A stretch of DNA of 33,136 bases from Acidovorax sp. HMWF029 (GTDB lineage Bacteria > Pseudomonadota > Gammaproteobacteria > Burkholderiales > Burkholderiaceae_C), in the NCBI RefSeq assembly GCF_003060895.1, contig NZ_QAIH01000153.1, positions 1-33,136 on the forward strand, written 5' to 3'. Shown here in pieces: positions 32,349 to 33,136 of the stretch. Below the pieces are notes generated by a model. The model searched no databases. It was not told where the DNA came from and worked only from the letters and a program-made list of their open reading frames with translations. Made by a program: the position numbers and the translations under genes. Position 1 is the stretch's first letter. Each line of letters starts with the position of its first letter.

Positions 32349-33136
32349 ATGCAACGCTTCTTCCTGGCCCTGCACGCCACCACGCCTGCCGCGCTCATCG
32401 TTCTGGTGTTCGTCCACCTGTGGGGGCCATCAGGCCTGCCCCCGCTGGCGCAGCGGCCGGTGTGGTCGGTGTGGGCGCTCATCGGCGTGTGGCTGCTGAT
32501 GTCGGTGGTAGCAGCATGGGCGCTGCGCACGCTGACGCTGTGGCGCGTGGCGCTGAGTGGCGCGGGCGCGCTGCTGGCCGTGGCCGGTGTTGCCGGGCTG
32601 GTGTTGGGCAGTGCGCAAGGCCCTGCCATGCTGGCCAGCCTGGTCGCCATGGGGCTGGTCTTTGGGGGCATCGCGGTTTTCATCGGGCCCCGGCGGGTGC
32701 AGGCACACCGGCTCAAGGCATCGCGCGCTGCAGCCATGGCACGGCCAAGCTCTGCCATGCCGCCAACCGCCACACAACCGCGCTGGCACCCGCGCGGCTG
32801 GGCTCGCTGTAGCTGGGTGGTGTCCGCCCACTGGCCGTTCTGGCTGAGCGGTGTGCTGGCGGTGGAATCCTTCCGCCTGGCCCACATTGTGGCCACCGAG
32901 CCCGCGCGCGCATCGGGCATGCTGGGCCTGTTGCTCGCCTTCTTCGTGGCCCTGCCCGCTGCCACCTTGCGCCACTGGGCCTCCCGCACCGCCGTGCTGC
33001 TGTGGGCCTTGGCCGCGTTGGCCTATGGCGGCCTGGCGGCCAAGGCGGGGCTGGTGCAGTGGGCGCTGGCGTCGGCATTGTGCGCCCTGGCTGCGGGTGC
33101 GCCGCTGCTGTGGCGCGCAGGGCATGCGTGGTGGGC
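32349..33136 (+). CDS. Unidentified membrane protein, 3' end outside window
   Basis: A frame from ATG 32349 stays open to the last base (about 262 codons). It encodes a very hydrophobic protein with Trp/Leu/Ala-rich helices (near 12-24, 43-58, 68-86, 90-108, then several more after 160) and a polar loop around 112-150. It lies 40 bases after the PepSY gene on the same strand, so it is probably part of the iron-uptake operon. I do not recognise the family. A long frame on the opposite strand here looks like a composition artefact. Confidence 0.72.
   Translation, partial: MQRFFLALHATTPAALIVLVFVHLWGPSGLPPLAQRPVWSVWALIGVWLLMSVVAAWALRTLTLWRVALSGAGALLAVAGVAGLVLGSAQGPAMLASLVAMGLVFGGIAVFIGPRRVQAHRLKASRAAAMARPSSAMPPTATQPRWHPRGWARCSWVVSAHWPFWLSGVLAVESFRLAHIVATEPARASGMLGLLLAFFVALPAATLRHWASRTAVLLWALAALAYGGLAAKAGLVQWALASALCALAAGAPLLWRAGHAWW

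Noticed and set aside
30083-32989. A 968-codon open frame on the minus strand
   Set aside because: It lies opposite the siderophore receptor, PepSY and membrane-protein genes, is rich in Arg/His/Gln/Ala and shows no domain. It is a composition artefact of high-GC coding DNA.
1-33136. CRISPR arrays, tRNA/rRNA genes, transposases, phage genes or toxin-antitoxin pairs
   Set aside because: I looked for regularly spaced repeats, cloverleaf-like sequences and the relevant protein motifs and found none.

Overview
The window looks like chromosomal DNA of a high-GC betaproteobacterium, most likely Comamonadaceae (Acidovorax or a close relative). The reasons are the sigma-32 type, the caa3 oxidase cluster with its small lineage-specific proteins (DUF2970, DUF2909, a 36-residue assembly protein), the orphan Bug-type binding protein and the BioC-like/ComF pair. 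This is inference from protein families, not a database match. Most of the window is ordinary core genome. I see no insertion sequence, prophage, tRNA, rRNA or CRISPR array.

Layout. (1) 1-3762: the 3' part of ftsY with a terminator, then a large membrane-anchored PAS-PAS-GGDEF-EAL protein. (2) 3763-5266: a long non-coding leader with a perfect CIRCE operator, then rpoH (sigma-32) and a strong intrinsic terminator. (3) 5310-6427: an orphan Bug/TctC periplasmic binding protein and its terminator. (4) 6486-9664: a redox-signalling cluster. It holds an FNR-like regulator with four apparent iron-sulfur cysteines. Convergent to that is a two-gene unit: an Aer-like FAD-PAS receptor that has lost its membrane and most of its signalling region, overlapping by ATGA a PAS-GGDEF-EAL protein. 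(5) 9908-19762: the cytochrome c oxidase locus. On the minus strand, reading from high to low coordinates: a DUF2244 protein, ctaC, ctaD, a 36-residue protein, ctaG/cox11, a DUF2970 protein and ctaE; then SURF1, an SCO-like membrane thioredoxin-fold protein, ctaA, ctaB and sco1. A DUF2909 twin-transmembrane gene lies in between on the plus strand. (6) 19914-25308: single housekeeping genes (BioC-like methyltransferase, comF, trmL, a LysR regulator, a MaoC hydratase, an orphan ParA ATPase, a LysE/RhtB exporter), with a folded intergenic repeat at about 23228-23358. (7) 25570-28416: a KefB/C-type antiporter and an unfamiliar, AT-richer lipoprotein gene. (8) 28801-33136: an iron-uptake operon with a Fur-box-like site, a TonB-dependent siderophore receptor, a PepSY membrane protein and a membrane protein that runs off the window.

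How the genes work together. The oxidase locus is nearly a complete kit for one enzyme. It encodes the three catalytic subunits, heme O and heme A synthesis (CtaB, CtaA), copper delivery (Cox11, SCO1 and perhaps the SCO-like protein), SURF1 and several small helpers. Many of these genes overlap by ATGA. The redox cluster at 6.5-9.7 kb suggests oxygen or redox input to cyclic-di-GMP turnover. It is the part I would look at first for something undescribed. The CIRCE site ahead of rpoH suggests that the HrcA repressor controls the heat-shock sigma factor.
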